From Coprinellus micaceus (Eukaryota; Basidiomycota; Agaricomycetes; Agaricales; Psathyrellaceae): a stretch of 64,000 nucleotides of DNA. How positions within the stretch are numbered: position 1 is the first letter of the stretch; each line of letters starts with the position of its first letter. The notes under the pieces are model-generated. The model was not told the DNA's origin and made no database searches. It saw nothing but the letters and a program-made list of their open reading frames with translations. The stretch is taken from positions 434,001 to 498,000 of the forward strand of contig OX596336.1 in assembly GCA_951394405.1 (NCBI GenBank). The letters are read 5' to 3'. Positions 1 to 11,983 of the stretch are shown one piece after another. A program made the translations under genes and the position numbers.

Positions 1-147
1 ACCTGTTACTAACAGCCTATGTTATTAACTGTGAGCAATCGACGTGAGTAACCGGACTAGGGAGAGAAAGTGAGTAACAAACGTTAGAAATCCGGATCCA
101 ATTTATCACAGAGCCCTACACCGCTTCAGTTTTCACCTCTTTTATCT

Positions 148-674
148 GTGAACCGGCGCAAGCCGCAAGCAGGTGAGGAGGCGCCTTTGGTCAAGGAGAC
201 GCCGACAGGCGGGGATAAACCGCCGAGCAATGGGACACGTCTAACTGAGAAAGAGCCCCTGCCTGAGAAGAAGACCTCGACCCAGGAAACACCCCTGGAA
301 GAGGAGGCAAATACATTGTCACCCGAAGAGAGAGCTCAGCTGGCTCGCGAGGAGAAAATTGTTGTTGTAGGTCCAAGTTGGATCCCTCCAAAGTTCAGTT
401 AGCAGCGACACTTAGCAACGTGTTTTCAAAGCTGTTCGGCGATGGGCTCAAAGCAGGTGGTGTTTCCTTTACCGGAGTCCGTAGCTTCCTTCGTTGGCGC
501 TACCAGCTGCCGTGGTTGTATACAGCATGTTTTTTGCATTTTATATATGCACAATTGACAATGACAAGGTGCGCGGTATGTCGAACACCGAGCAGTCAGA
601 TGGAAGGTACAACGACTGGCGCTGGTAGTGTCCTGGTGATCACGAAAAGTGGGCGCAGATTACTGTGGGTCTAA
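148..674 (+). CDS. Possible exons of an unrecognised gene at the left edge
   Basis: Two overlapping open stretches in different frames (148-402 and 378-674) may be exons of one gene that begins outside the window. The first encodes a charged, Pro/Glu/Lys-rich segment ending near LSPEERAQLAREEKI. The second begins with a segment containing SNVFSKLFGDGLKAGG. I see no family motif and no convincing intron between them, and the first stretch has no ATG start. It could equally be non-coding DNA. The remainder up to the acyl-CoA ligase (675-972) shows nothing I can support. Confidence 0.2.
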
Positions 675-972
675 CAAACCCTTTTCGTGTCACTCACGAG
701 AGGAATGTGGTTTGCATCTCTGATGGAAGCCTGAGTCCTCTCGGAAGCTGCTCAACAACCTAAGGTTTACCGTGGGTTCCGTTGGATGAAAGTTCGAGCT
801 AACACCATACAAATGTCCGTGGGTTTACGGGGTGTTTCTCGATATCCTATCGCGCAGCGATGTGGTAGAATCAGAGTTAAACGACATTGCGCATTGGGTT
901 TCAAGGCCTCCTCCACACACGGCCCATAGATACAACACATTCACAAATTCCACCTCCCTCTCGACCCAGACA

Positions 973-2977
973 TCAGAGCCTCGCCATGACCGCCTCCACT
1001 CCCGCTCCCCACCCTTCCTCCTTCCCGGCATCTCTCTTCGCCCTCTCCCTCAACTCCCTCCTCAAAATCTTCCCCGTCGGACTCTTCGGTATCGCATCAA
1101 CCACCACAACCCCACCCCGCAGGTGTTTGTGTCTCGAGACCTTGCCCGCGAGCCATCGCTTCACGTCTTCCCCGAATGCGAGTTGGTGAGACTCGGGGGT
1201 GTTGAAGGGGAGGGAGTGTGAGGAGGTGTTGCGAGGGACGATGTACGCCCGGGGAAGCTCGTTCCCTGGGATGATTGGGTCGGGAATGCCGATTAAGCCG
1301 ACGTCGAGGACGGCGGGGTGTTCGAGGAGGATGGATTCGAGTTCGGCTGGGGCGACTGTTCGATTAAACCATCGTTCAGCATTGGCGAATCAAACGCAGA
1401 TAAATGCATGAACGTACTCTGCATCCCCTTGTACTTGATCAACTCCTTCATCCTATCCACCACATAAAAGTGCCCGTCATCGTCCCTTCGCAGGATGTCG
1501 CCGGTCTTGTACCACTCCCCATGGAATGCCTGTGCAGTCGCTTCGGGGTTGTGGAGGTAGCCTTTCATCACCGTTGGGCCCCTGACCCACATCTCTCCGG
1601 GCTCTCCTGGCAGCGCATCCACCACAACGCCGTCCTGGGTAACGTTCGCAACCAGCCTTGATTGGAGGTTCGGCGCCAGAACGCCCACACTCCCGATCTT
1701 CGTATCCCACTCGCTTGGGGGAACGACGGTAACAGTCAACGTCGTCTCCGTCGCACCGTACCCATTGATCACTTTCACATTCGCGCCTTGCATCCCCAGC
1801 CTCGCAACCGCGTTCGTCACGAGTACAGGCGAGAGAGGCGCCGCACCCGATATCAGGGTCTTCAGCGACATCAAGCTGTACTGCTCCACGGCTGGATGGG
1901 CCGATATAATCTGGAGAATCGGAGGCGCGACCATCACCATCGTCACCCGGAACGTCTCTATCGCGCTAAAGAACCCTATCGGATCGAAGCCGTTGGGGGT
2001 AGGGAGGATGACAGTGGGTATGCCCAGGAAGAATGTGTGGTGCAGGTGCGCGATGAGTCCGAAGATGTGGTAGAAGGGGAGGAGGGCGAGGGAGACGTCG
2101 CGGGGTGATTGGATGGATTTGAAGATCTCCCAGGCCATGCTGAAGACAGAGCCGGAGCCGCGGTGGGTGGATTCGACGCCTTTGGGGCGGCCCTGCTCGG
2201 GGGTTAGGTATGCGAGAATGGGGTGTAGGGAGGGAATGGGCGTACCGTGGTACCGGAGCTGTAGCAGATGTACACCGTCTCGTCCGCGTCTGCGCCGTCG
2301 AACTTCTCTTCCTCTTCCATCCTTCCGATTCCAAGCAGGCTTCGCACTTCGTTCGCCCCACCGTCCCCGGTGCCCAACGCCGAGTCCTGCCTTGCGCCCT
2401 CCCATAAACGGTCCATGACCCAGATGCGTTGCGCGGCTTCGTGTCGGGATAGGCCGAGGTGCCTGGTGAGCATCTCCAATGCGGCCTTGTAGTGCGTAGG
2501 CGCGACGACGAGCATGCGAGCGCGGCTGTCGATCCATTGCCAGGAGAGTTCGAGGGGTGTGGATGTGCTAGGTGCGAGGGTGAGTTTGAGGCCGGCTGCG
2601 ACGGCTCTAGGGGGGGTGTCAGGGTTTGCTCGGAGGATAGGGTATAGGAAAGCATACCCGAAGAGCATGACGGGCCAAGAGAGCGAGTTCGGAGCGAAGA
2701 TCATGACGACGTCGCCCCGCTGCAACTTGGTCGATCGGGAACCCTCGTCGAACGGAAGAACGACCTTATTGCGGAGTCCATATGCGAGCTCGAGCGTAAG
2801 GTCTTTCAGTGTTCCTCGGGTGATTCTGTTACCGGTGGTAGCGTCGATGAACGCGGTGGCTGAGAGAGGGTAGCTGTTGTTGTTGCGGAAGAGGTGTGTC
2901 CAGACTGACGTGTTGCAGGTGGGGATATCCGGGAGCGGGGAGGAGTAGATTCTGGGGCGAGGATGTTCTGCGGCCAT
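973..2977 (-). CDS. 4-coumarate:CoA ligase-like acyl-CoA synthetase with PTS1-type tail
   Basis: ANL-superfamily acyl-activating enzyme: it adenylates a carboxylic acid with ATP and passes it to CoA. Three exons (2977-2246, 2192-1418, 1355-973) with introns of 53 and 62 bp join into 629 residues. The phosphate-binding loop SSGTTGRPKGV is formed across the first splice. Exon 2 has GYGATETT and the hinge region YKTGDILRR...KELIKYKGMQ, which splices into IAPAELES. Exon 3 ends with the catalytic-lysine motif PKSPTGKILRREL. The C-terminus is Ala-Arg-Leu, which fits the peroxisomal PTS1 consensus. The start is the first ATG, about 66 bp downstream of a TATATAAG box. The substrate (hydroxycinnamate, fatty acid or other) cannot be told from sequence. 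The length is slightly above the usual 540-600. Confidence 0.9.
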
Positions 2978-3042
2978 GTCGACGGATGACGAGTAAAAGG
3001 GGAGGGCTTGGCTGGGGTGGATTAGGCAGACGCTTGGGTGGG

Positions 3043-3050
3043 CTTATATA
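3043..3050 (-). promoter_or_regulatory. TATA-box candidate for the acyl-CoA ligase gene
   Basis: Read on the minus strand this is TATATAAG, about 66 bp upstream of the ligase ATG at 2977. The remaining intergenic DNA up to 3727 separates divergent genes and holds no coding sequence I can support. Confidence 0.45.
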
Positions 3051-3727
3051 GTCGGTCCATTGGGAGGCTCGAGCGTTGGTCGATACACGGGGCAGGGTGG
3101 GGAGGGATGATCGCGCCAGTGGGCTATTGGGTTTGAGCCTTGTTTAGTGGGACTGGGATATTGGTTACAAAGTATAGACGCGTACCAGGACCCTCCCCTT
3201 CCCAGTTACCCTCGCGCGAAGTTGCGAATTCCCCTCTCGATGGCGACTGTGCTTGCTGGCGAGTTCTCAGTTGATAAGGATCATGCGATGGGCGCTGGCG
3301 TTCGATAGCGGCAGGTACAGGGCGAAGGAGCTGCTGGATGTCGAGGAGGGGGTATATAGGAAGGCATGATCATCCTTGCCTGGCCCTTGTTCCACTCGTA
3401 CTCGAAACGCGCTCACTCGCACTTATCGACGTCCCGAAGCGTTGGAGAATTGATGTGGCGTCGTTCGCCGAGGCGGGGGTGGGTTGTGTGGGGGTATTTT
3501 CCAGTCCAAAGCTTGCCATGGTGTTTGGGAAGAGCTTCTGAGTGCGAATATAACGAGAGAAGCAGCGGTGGCTGAATAACTCGAGATCGCATGTCGAGGC
3601 TGACCCTGATGTGGCTAACCCTACCGCAGGGTTCGCTGGTATTTGCGGGGCCGGGATGATCCGTCATCTGGAAAACAACGTCATTGGCGTTCTGTCCCAA
3701 ACCACGACGAGGAGGAGAGCTAGTACA

Positions 3728-4054
3728 ATGGCCAAGGTATGCATCCAGGCTCGAGGAGGCGTGGTTTTAGCTGACGAATAAATTCAAATTCAGGAAACTG
3801 CGGCGTGTCAAGAGCAAGGTTCGCCTCCATCCAATCCCTCGTCGTATAGTGGACTGAAAGATTTCATTCAAGCTTGCAACCTACACGCTTGCCTGAATAA
3901 GAACACGTACAGCCCAGAGAAATGCGACAAGGACTTGAGGAAACTCTACGAGTGTTGCCGAGACTTCTACACCAAGGCCGGCGAAGGAGCCGAGTCGACG
4001 GCCTGCCCGATGCCCCAAGTCCTCAAGAGGTGGTTTAAGGACCACCCAAAGTAA
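3728..4054 (+). CDS. CMC4: CMC4-like Cx9C mitochondrial intermembrane-space protein
   Basis: A small three-exon gene (3728-3736, 3794-3818, 3873-4054; introns of 57 and 54 bp) encoding 71 residues. The protein has the twin Cx9C hairpin: CQEQAC, then ACLNKN..., KCDKDLRKLYECC, and a later ACPMP. Spacing and order match the CMC4/p8-MTCP1 family, small proteins of the mitochondrial intermembrane space whose paired cysteines are oxidised by the Mia40 relay. The first exon holds only three codons (Met-Ala-Lys), so simple ORF searches miss the gene. Splice phases close into one frame ending at TAA. The family is known; its precise role in this organism is not evident. Confidence 0.88.
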
Positions 4055-4122
4055 CAAATGAAAGGCGAATGACGTTGGAAGGTAGGCACGCCCTTTGCCT
4101 CCCCAGCTGGCCCCGCTTACGC

Positions 4123-4132
4123 TTTTATATAG
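4123..4132 (+). promoter_or_regulatory. TATA-like box upstream of the RhoGAP gene
   Basis: TTTATATAG lies in the short gap between CMC4 and the RhoGAP-like gene, about 140 bp upstream of its ATG at 4268. Position and sequence fit a fungal TATA element, but no transcript data support it. Confidence 0.3.
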
Positions 4133-4267
4133 TTCGCCACCTGTACCCGTACCCGATCGCTATTCAGTCCAGTCAAAAATGGAATTCAGCCCGCCCGTGG
4201 GTGAGACATATCATCGTCACCTCCCCGCTTCCATCACGACGCACTCTCTGTGACCCAGAGATAAGCC

Positions 4268-7200
4268 ATGGCCAACGGAACCTCAGAACCTCGTCGAGAT
4301 TCCTCCCCATTCACCCTTCTCAAATCCAAATTCCGCTTGACCAACCCCGATCCAAGCCCCCTGGCCCCCAACGCAGATCGCTCGAAACCTAGACACCGAC
4401 ACGCCTCGGTGGACTCCTACTACCAGCGTACGCGTCCACCATTCAGCCACCATGAGGCCTTCACACAAGAAGGGCACGGACTAGCGGACGTTTCCCGTAC
4501 CGACAACGACGGGGACGACGGCACGGTCGCATCCCAATTCCGTCTCGTGCAGAATCTCAAAGAGGAGGGCAGGACTACGAGACGCGGTCGACGAGCCTCG
4601 GTTCCTATCCCCCCTCGTCGTTCTCCCGTCTATGACCCACTCGAACGCCTCCCTGAAGCTCGAGGAGAACCCAAGGCCCAGCAGCTGAGCCGGTTGATAC
4701 AGGAGATCTCCGACCCCCATGGCTACACCCACACCCCCGTCGTACCTCATCTCAGGACCCCAAAGCGTAAGAGGAGGGAGTCGGTACCGGTTCTATCTCC
4801 CCAAGACGATGGTCAAGCCAGGGCCCCTCCGAAGTTGGTATTCGAAGCGCTCGGTAAGATCCCACACGTCGGTGGAAGGGAGGCGGTGGATAGGGTGTTG
4901 GATTTGCATGAGTGGATGATGATACACCAGTTGGACTTGATGGACCAGGAGGAGAGGGACGCGGTTAGGGCCCAGGAAGCTGAGGACGACGCTGCAATTG
5001 AGGCGTCTTCGTCGTCGTCCGAGTCGACTAGCGCAAACTCGAACCCCCGCAAGGACTACACCCGAAAGACCGTCTTCGGAGTCGCACTACGCTACATCTC
5101 CATCTACGCTTCAACCTCTGTCCTTCTCTCCTCCACCGCACCCACCTCGGTCTCCACACCCTCCTCGACCTCCTCACACCCCCCAATCGAAGGCCACACC
5201 CTCTCACTCCCCATCCTCCTCGTATCCACCATCGAAGAGCTCTACCGCACCGGCCTCTACACCGCCTCCCTCTTTCGATTACTCCCATCCCCCTTGCGCT
5301 TGCGGGAGCTGGTACAGGTATTCGACCGGTATACACTACCGAAGAGCGTGATTGTGACGCCGAGACCGAAGGCGAGGGAGAGGGGCTTGAGTACGAGGTT
5401 TGGGGGAAGTGTGAGTTTGCATTTGGAAGGTGTGGGGGAGGTGGGGAGTGTGGTTAGTACGTGGTTGGGGGCGTTGCCGGGGGGTGTTGTGGGGGTTGGT
5501 GCGTACCTTAACCCTGAATCGTCTCGAGACAAGGAGGAGCGACGAGGAGGAGGAGGAGAAGGTGGCGGGAACGGGGAGAGCAACGATGGAGGGTGGTGGA
5601 GAGCCGTATGGGAGTGGTGTAGAGTCGAAGAGGACGACCTCTCCCCACACCGGCCCCTCCTCAACACGAAAGAGAAGCTCAGCTTCAGCACCATCTACTC
5701 CTCTACGCAGCCAGTGCCGTACGACGGGACACACGTCCCCGACTCCCCCCACCCCGCCTCCGTATCCGAAATTGACAAAATAAGGGTGGCGCAGCTCCTC
5801 CTGCATCTGCTGCCCCAGCCCGCATTCGACGCCCTCGTGTACTTGTTGGCGTTCTTCTCGCAGGTGGTGTTGGTGGAGGGGACGAATGGGGTGGGGGTGA
5901 GGGACGTTGGGGGCATGTTTGGGAGGGGGGTCTTCGGGGACGGGCCAGGTCATGGACGGAGGGCGGAACGGAGGTACGCGAGTGGGAGTGGAAGTGGGGA
6001 GGAGGAGGAACGGAACGATGGGGGAGCGAGGATGATGTGTTGGTTCTTGAGAAGATGGGATAGGATATCGAATGGGCTGTTCGACGTTCCGAAGCGGTTG
6101 GTCGAGGAGAGTAGGGTCGGGGATGCTATAGCTAGGACGCGGATGCAGGACGCCCCCTCACACCCTGATCAAGACATCGAAGTCTCGTCGACGTATACGT
6201 ATCCTAAAGATGACCGGGCGGGTGTTCAGTACTACCGCAGGCATGACGTCGATTCTGGGCAGGGGTCGAGGATCGAGATCACGCCTGACGTTCGTACTGT
6301 TCCGCTCCCATTATCGAATACGGCTCGACGGCCATCTGCGCCATCTTCAGCCCCAGCTGAGGGCGCACGTTCGGGAGCGGAGAGGCTAGAGGATCCGTCG
6401 GTGGAGAGAGGGAGAAGGCGAAGGACGGGCCGGGATGTGGATGCTGAGGAAAGACGACTCAGGAACGAGAGACGACCGCCCATCAACCGGGATCTGCCTG
6501 AGCCTCCCTACGTCGAAGATCAGGTACCTCTCGACACACGCCCTTCACGGCGCTATTCTCTCGAACAGCCTGACAAGCGCAACCCCATCGCTTCAGGGCC
6601 CACCCCTCATCCCCGCCCGTCTCGAGAAGGTTCAGCGTCGTGGCAGTTCTCCCTTTCAGATGAGGACGTCAGTGTCATCGGGCACCGTAGTGACGACGGC
6701 ATAGATAGTGCCTATCAGCGGCCTACTGGTCAGGAGGTCTCGGCGCCACCGATGGACTACGACGAAGGGCAAGATGCGATGGAGGAGCGGCCTGAGGACG
6801 TGTCCGAGTGGGAGTTCGGGGGCCATGAGGATGCTGAGCCTCGAGTGGAGCGCGGGGATGCTGAGGTATGGCGCCAGAGGCGAACGAGTCTGGCCCATAG
6901 GGTCTCACCACAGGCAGCTATCCAAGTAGAAGAGGAGGAGTGGAAGACTCGTCCGAGGAGGGATACGGAGGCGACAGATGCGACGGCGGTAGGATCTGAG
7001 CACGAGTTCGATGCGCCGAAACCTTCGGTTGACAAGATGTTGGAGGATATGATGAATTCGTATAAAGGTCGAGGTGCGTCCAAAGCGGCCTGACCCATCC
7101 TTCTAATTCATCGGTTAACGATCCCCTATTCTTTTGTCACATACATTCAGAGCCCCCCTCAATGTACGAGTCCGCCAAGACTATATCAGCCGGTCCCCGC

Positions 7201-7911
7201 AGCAGCACAGTATTGATCTCTGCGCACGACGAACCCCTCGCCGCTGCCGTGGTCCTTCCTTTGCATGTCAAACCGAAGCACACCGCCGAAAGTCTTCTTG
7301 CTGAACTACGAGGAGAGGTTAGTACGGAAACCTCGGCCCCTGGGTCTCGAAAGGCTTCGGGAACTAGTATGGTCATTAAGACGCCCGTACTTGAGCTGCG
7401 TAGGTCTGAATCAGGGACATTCAGTGTGAGCTCCACGTCGGATCGTGAGTTTTTGTTTCATACGACAACACCCACCTGGCTGACACGCGCCTCTCATCTA
7501 TAGTAGAGGCAAGGTTGATGGACGTGACTACGGACGATGAGCTCCACGCGCATTTCGAAGCTGGGCTGATACTACATAGCAAGGGTGCAGGCGTGGAAAG
7601 TCAAGGTCCGTCCTCTGCGGCTACGTATCGATCGTATCCTGATGTTTCGCGAACCTACAGGAGAAGTAAAACCTCGCATCTCGTCAGCGGCGAAGCCACA
7701 TCCCGTCCAACGGCAAGATACCCTCCGCTCCCTTCCCAAAGATCGCTCGCCGTCGAGACGGGCCAGTGTCTACGAACTTGAAGCAGAGCTGCGGCGAGTG
7801 AAGGAGCAGAATAAGCAGGCGATGGGTGCGCTTCAGGTGGCTAGCAGACAGATCAACAGCCTGGAGGCGAAACTGAGGGAGGTCGATTCCGAGGAAGCCG
7901 GCCTGGTGTGA
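4268..7911 (+). CDS. Large RhoGAP-domain protein with disordered tails and C-terminal coiled coil
   Basis: Four exons (4268-7073, 7151-7444, 7504-7605, 7661-7911) sum exactly to 1,150 codons plus stop. A RhoGAP-type fold is readable in two parts. Residues about 268-345 include FGVALRYISI and EELYRTGLYTASLFRLLPSP, whose Arg occupies the arginine-finger position of the family's GIFR motif. Residues about 506-555 include RVAQLLLHLLPQPAFDALVY and MFGRGVFG. A long Gly/Arg/Glu-rich insert separates the halves. The N-terminus and residues about 600-930 are low complexity and rich in Arg, Ser and Pro. The last exon encodes a coiled coil (ELEAELRRVKEQNKQAMG). RhoGAPs stimulate GTP hydrolysis by Rho/Rac/Cdc42 switches that control polarity and actin. 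The divergent finger region leaves it open whether this one is catalytic or only a GTPase-binding scaffold. Confidence 0.75.
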
Positions 7912-8410
7912 CGCGCTGTAGGTATGTAGGACGCATGTTCGACCATATCCAACGATGAGTTGCCCCGTGTCGCTTGGTCTGAGGTTCTACTGCGCGTTGT
8001 GATCGAAAGGCACGCGGATGAATACTGACCGAACGCGAGGGTGTCACTCACCAGTTCTGGGCGTTAATCAAACTGCGGTACTGCGCAACTGGCCGCTGCG
8101 GGCAGGGCGACATCCCTACACATCCCATATCTGCTCGTATCTGTGGCGAAAGAGTGGTCTGGTGACTTTGCCGCAGCCTTTCAATTACCGCTGACGGTGA
8201 ATTATGGCCGTAGAAGGGTGTCCTACCATAACCGCGCAGAGACGGCTAGGGAACGCCGCATCCCTATTATACCCTTCTTATCCTATAAGATAGCGACGGT
8301 GCGAGATTGGGTTCATGTCAGTCTTCCCGACCGAGCTGCGCTCCGCGAGCCCTTACTCCCTCGTATCTCCTCTTTCTTCGTTACCCCAAAGTCCTAATCC
8401 CTCGACCAAC
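7912..8410 (+). promoter_or_regulatory. Intergenic region with TATA-like boxes ahead of the 8.4-kb gene
   Basis: No gene is supported here. CTATTATAC at 8264-8272 and CCTATAAG at 8282-8289 are TATA-like and lie 120-150 bp before the favoured start at 8411. An in-frame ATG at 8315 has poorer context and would sit very close to the expected transcription start. Confidence 0.3.
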
Positions 8411-9115
8411 ATGGCTTTCGAGTCCGCAGTCTCCAGCCCAGCGTATACCGCTTTGGATACCAAGCCACTCCCGCAGACCTTCCCTGAGGGTAATAGGAGC
8501 CCTCTTCTCTCCTCTGCAGCAACCCCGACCTTTGTCAACTCCTCCACTGGTGCCATCGCGCTGCCATCCGACGATAAGATGGATGGGAACAACCCCTTCG
8601 CGGACCCGTTCCCTCACAAGGACGAGATCGACAAGGCATCCATGACGGTCGCTCACAGCCACCATTTTGCTACCACCCACCTCACCGGGGCCACCACGAC
8701 CTCTACTTCCACCCACCCGGCTCCAGCCTACGATCCAGCCATCGAGGAAGTTCACTTCGCCGCTGAGCGCCTCGCCTTGGCCCTCGAAGACGCTGCTAGC
8801 CGACAGCCCGACGGTCGTGCTAAACGGGACTTGCTCAAGCGCGCGAGGAAGGTCAGGCAGAAGATTGGTTCCTTGGGTACCGATTCGAGCCGTGGAAGCT
8901 CCTGCTCCGATGAAGATGTGAAGGGGAAGAAGGCGGCGAAGATCGTGGGAGGTGGCTTGTTATTGATGTGCACAACGCCTGTCTACCTCTCTGGTGCGAT
9001 CATCGAGGGAACTGGGCTTGTCCTGAAGGCATCAGGTATGGTGTTGAAAGGTACGGGCAAGGGTTTGAAGAAGCTACATACCATGACTGTGGAGAAGTTG
9101 GATTTAAAGATTTGA
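8411..9115 (+). CDS. Unknown protein with glycine-rich hydrophobic C-terminal segment
   Basis: Single-exon gene of 234 residues from the ATG at 8411 (context CCAACATGGC); an upstream in-frame ATG at 8315 would add 32. The N-terminal half is Ser/Thr/Pro-rich and likely disordered. A basic helix with AERLALALEDAA and KRDLLKRARKVRQKIG follows. The C-terminal 60 residues hold a repetitive Gly-rich hydrophobic stretch (KKAAKIVGGGLLLMCTTPVY, then GLVLKASGMVLKGTGKGLKK), which suggests membrane association. I do not recognise a named family. The open frame, codon use and absence of frame breaks favour a real gene. Confidence 0.65.
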   Translation: MAFESAVSSPAYTALDTKPLPQTFPEGNRSPLLSSAATPTFVNSSTGAIALPSDDKMDGNNPFADPFPHKDEIDKASMTVAHSHHFATTHLTGATTTSTSTHPAPAYDPAIEEVHFAAERLALALEDAASRQPDGRAKRDLLKRARKVRQKIGSLGTDSSRGSSCSDEDVKGKKAAKIVGGGLLLMCTTPVYLSGAIIEGTGLVLKASGMVLKGTGKGLKKLHTMTVEKLDLKI

Positions 9116-9505
9116 GACCCCACGGACTACGCTCTCCATGCAACGTCTGGAACGGTGCCCATGTAACATCCCATGTATCATACTTGCGCTGACTCGAGTT
9201 ATCATGATGTCTTCATACTTCCCAGCCATATTAATAATTCGCTTATTGCCTACGAGTAATTATTCATAGCGTCCTACTACAAGGCATCGCCGGAGCTGTT
9301 CGTGTTCAGAGCCGCTTGGTCTAGAGGCACCGGTAGAGAATCGTACATCCAGAGCAGTTAATGCGTTTTCCGAAGACCTAAACATTTGATCGCAGTGTAC
9401 ATAAGTCTAGGATATCAACGTACAGCCCCACCACTGGAAACATTTAGGGGAGGGAAAGGCAGAAGGCTTGTGACTACGCTCTTACGTCGAAAGTCTTGTG
9501 GGGAG
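9116..9505. other. Intergenic, convergent 3' ends
   Basis: AT-richer DNA between the converging 8.4-kb gene and DUF6697-like copy 1. Nothing beyond presumed 3' untranslated sequence is seen. Confidence 0.5.
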
Positions 9506-11610
9506 TTAGGGGCCTACGTATGGGGATTCTTCAAACGCGTCATCTGAAGCATAGGACAAATACCCATCATCATCCAAGCCGCCCATATTCACGTCGTTCA
9601 AACCCTCCACGTCTTTGGGGTCGACCCCGTCGTGCACGAGGTCAATCACCTCCTGGTAGCTCTGCGCCGGGATCACGTCACTCCCATGCCTGACCCTCTG
9701 ACCCGTCGACGGATCCCAAGTACTCCTCATGCCTCTCACAGGACGTGGGTTGAGGGAGTCGTTGGCATCGAGGATAGGTGTAGCCCAGCGAGGTCTGTAA
9801 TTGGAGTTGGAGGCACTCGCCATACCAGGTGTATAGGTACCGGGTTGGATTGACGCGGCTGCCTGCCTTCCCCGAGAAATGGGTGAATTTGGGAGTTTCA
9901 CAACATTGCTCTTGTTCCTCAACCCCCTTGGCCTTCCGACCTTACGCCTTGACGCGCACCATTTGGCCTCTATGTCCTTTACGAACGCCCTATCGTAAGA
10001 CACACAGCGTAGAAGAATTAGGTCGATAGCCTGTACAAAGGTAGGTAAGGCATTCCACAAATTGAAGCGAGCGGGTCCTACCTCTTCGCCTTGAGACAAG
10101 GAGGAGATAACGTCTTCTTCAGTAAGTTCTGAGGGCTTTCCAGTGTTGAAGCGCAAGATCTCTTGGCGAACTAACTCGTTTTCAAAAACTTTGTTATCCG
10201 TTGGTAGAAGTCCAGCTTTCCTGAGAGCAATGCGAGCTCTCATACTGAGGTAGTAGTCGGACGTGTTCTTCTTGGGAACTACAATCTCGGAGGCGAGGTT
10301 TTGCTTCACCTAGAAGCGGATTTGTAACTGAGAATCGGAATTGAATGGTTGGTCTGACTCACCGCTTCGGCCTGCCCTCGAAATACTGCCGTGCTCATCT
10401 TGCCCGCCACAGACCATTCGTATTCACCCATGTACAGCCAAGTCGAGGAGCCTTTCAGGTCTTTCCTGAAAAGGGAGTAAGGCCCCTCTCCGGCGGGGGG
10501 AGCGTATCTACCCTCAATGACAAGGCCGCTATGTCCGGGGAGAAGTGGCATGGAGGGATGGAGATCGTATCGAGGCAGAACCAGGACGCGAACGCGTCGC
10601 TTCGAGGGATTTTTACTCGACTCGATGTACTGAACGTTTTGTCTAGGAGAGCATCCATATGCAGTCTGCAGCAGTTGCCGGAGGATGAGGAGGTTGCTTG
10701 GCCCAGGTACAAGAGGTATAGGCGGGGCGTCCTTGAGGAAGGCGGCGAGGACATCTACGGGAAGAACAAACGCCTGATCGGCCAGCACCTTGATTCTCGG
10801 TCGAACCAGGATGTGCTCCGGAACGGCCGAAAGGCTTGAAGCACTTGAAGAATACGGCGCAGGCTGGTCATGCACGACGGATATGATGAGACCCAAGAAG
10901 GAAGGACTATGGAGCCGAAGACCTACTGATGCAACGGTAATAGTTCGAGTTGATCTCGTTCTCTTCTGTGGGGGCCCACCGGCGCTGACTGTCTTCCTCT
11001 AAGAGTGATTGAGGCAGAGGTCGTAGGAATGACAAACAGCCCACGGCGTACCTTGCCTTTGGCCTGAGCCAGGGACGTCGTAGTAGGTGGTTCGATAATT
11101 TGTATGGAAGGCGACCGCACCTTAACCACCTATTTCGAAGCGATCAGGTGCTGGAAAAATGCACAACGAGGCACTTACCTGATTGGCACTGGGAACGACG
11201 GTGCCGTGAATAGAGGGGTCTAGGTTTTGGGACTTCGACGGCCTCCGCCCTGCAGGCGAAGCCATGACAACGGCGGTCTGAGAAGTGGTGCTTGCTCAGT
11301 AACATTCGAGGTGTGAGGCAATTGGGAGACAGACCTGAGACGCTATAGCGTCGTGATTCCCGACTCGTCCTTCGTTGTTCTCCTTGATTGCCCTCCTGAG
11401 GTCGTCATTATCCATCCTCAAGGCATGCAGCTCAGCCCGGGTTGCCTTCAACTCTTCTGTTAACCCACTTGCCGTCGCTTCAAGCTCCTCTCTCAGCTTC
11501 GCCAGGTGCGACCTGAGATCTCGCTTGTCGATCTTCAACTCTTCGTTGTCGTCATTCCTGGCCTGTAGCTGTCGACGCAGATCCGCGATAGTCTCCTCTG
11601 CGCTCATCAT
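9506..11610 (-). CDS. Coiled-coil plus DUF6697-like protein, array copy 1
   Basis: Intact member of the tandem family. Six exons (11610-11335, 11277-11179, 11120-11052, 10998-10363, 10309-10082, 10030-9506), nearly all in phase 0, give 610 residues. Exon 1 is a heptad-rich coiled coil starting MMSAEETIADLRRQLQARND. Two short linker exons follow. Exon 4 carries the domain core, with DLHPSMPLLPGHSGLVIEGR, a short gap, then WLYMGEYEWS and FRGQAEAV. Exons 5-6 hold RARIALRKAGLLP, SQGEE and then AIDLILLRCVSYDRAFVKDI, followed by a basic, disordered, acidic-ending tail. The layout resembles the uncharacterised fungal DUF6697 domain; the name is from memory of that family's PG...GL / W.YLGEY pattern. 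The function is unknown, and the coiled coil suggests self-association. Confidence 0.75.
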
Positions 11611-11983
11611 CGAGTTTGAGTATTCTGGTGGTGATCGGTCGTGACAAAGGGAGGAGATGAGCAAAGCTTGGGGACGGGGTCTAGATAACCACCCCAGGAA
11701 CAGGGCACACGCGTTCGTCGCATGGTACGCCACGCTTTGACAAGTTAGCTCTCAGGAACGTAACTTTGGGGTTCTAGCCGGCGCATGGTCTCGGAGAACT
11801 GAATTAGATTTTGGGCGCCTATCAGTCTAGCGTGATAGGGTCCGAGGATCGAGGCAAGGAGTGTGATTCGAACGGTCGTAATCTTCTCATACGGGAACCT
11901 GGAACCTGCCATCTCAATAAAAAAGGAGATACTTTCGAAACGATGGATACATACACGAGGAAGCAACATTGCGATTGAGCATT
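11611..11983. other. Spacer between array copies 1 and 2
   Basis: About 370 bp between the start of copy 1 and the stop of copy 2. Presumed promoter of copy 1 and 3' UTR of copy 2. No separate gene is supported. Confidence 0.4.

Noticed and set aside
5028..5953. Long antisense open frames opposite the RhoGAP gene
   Set aside because: They are shadows of a GC-rich coding strand with low-complexity sequence; the plus-strand frame shows domain motifs and phased introns.
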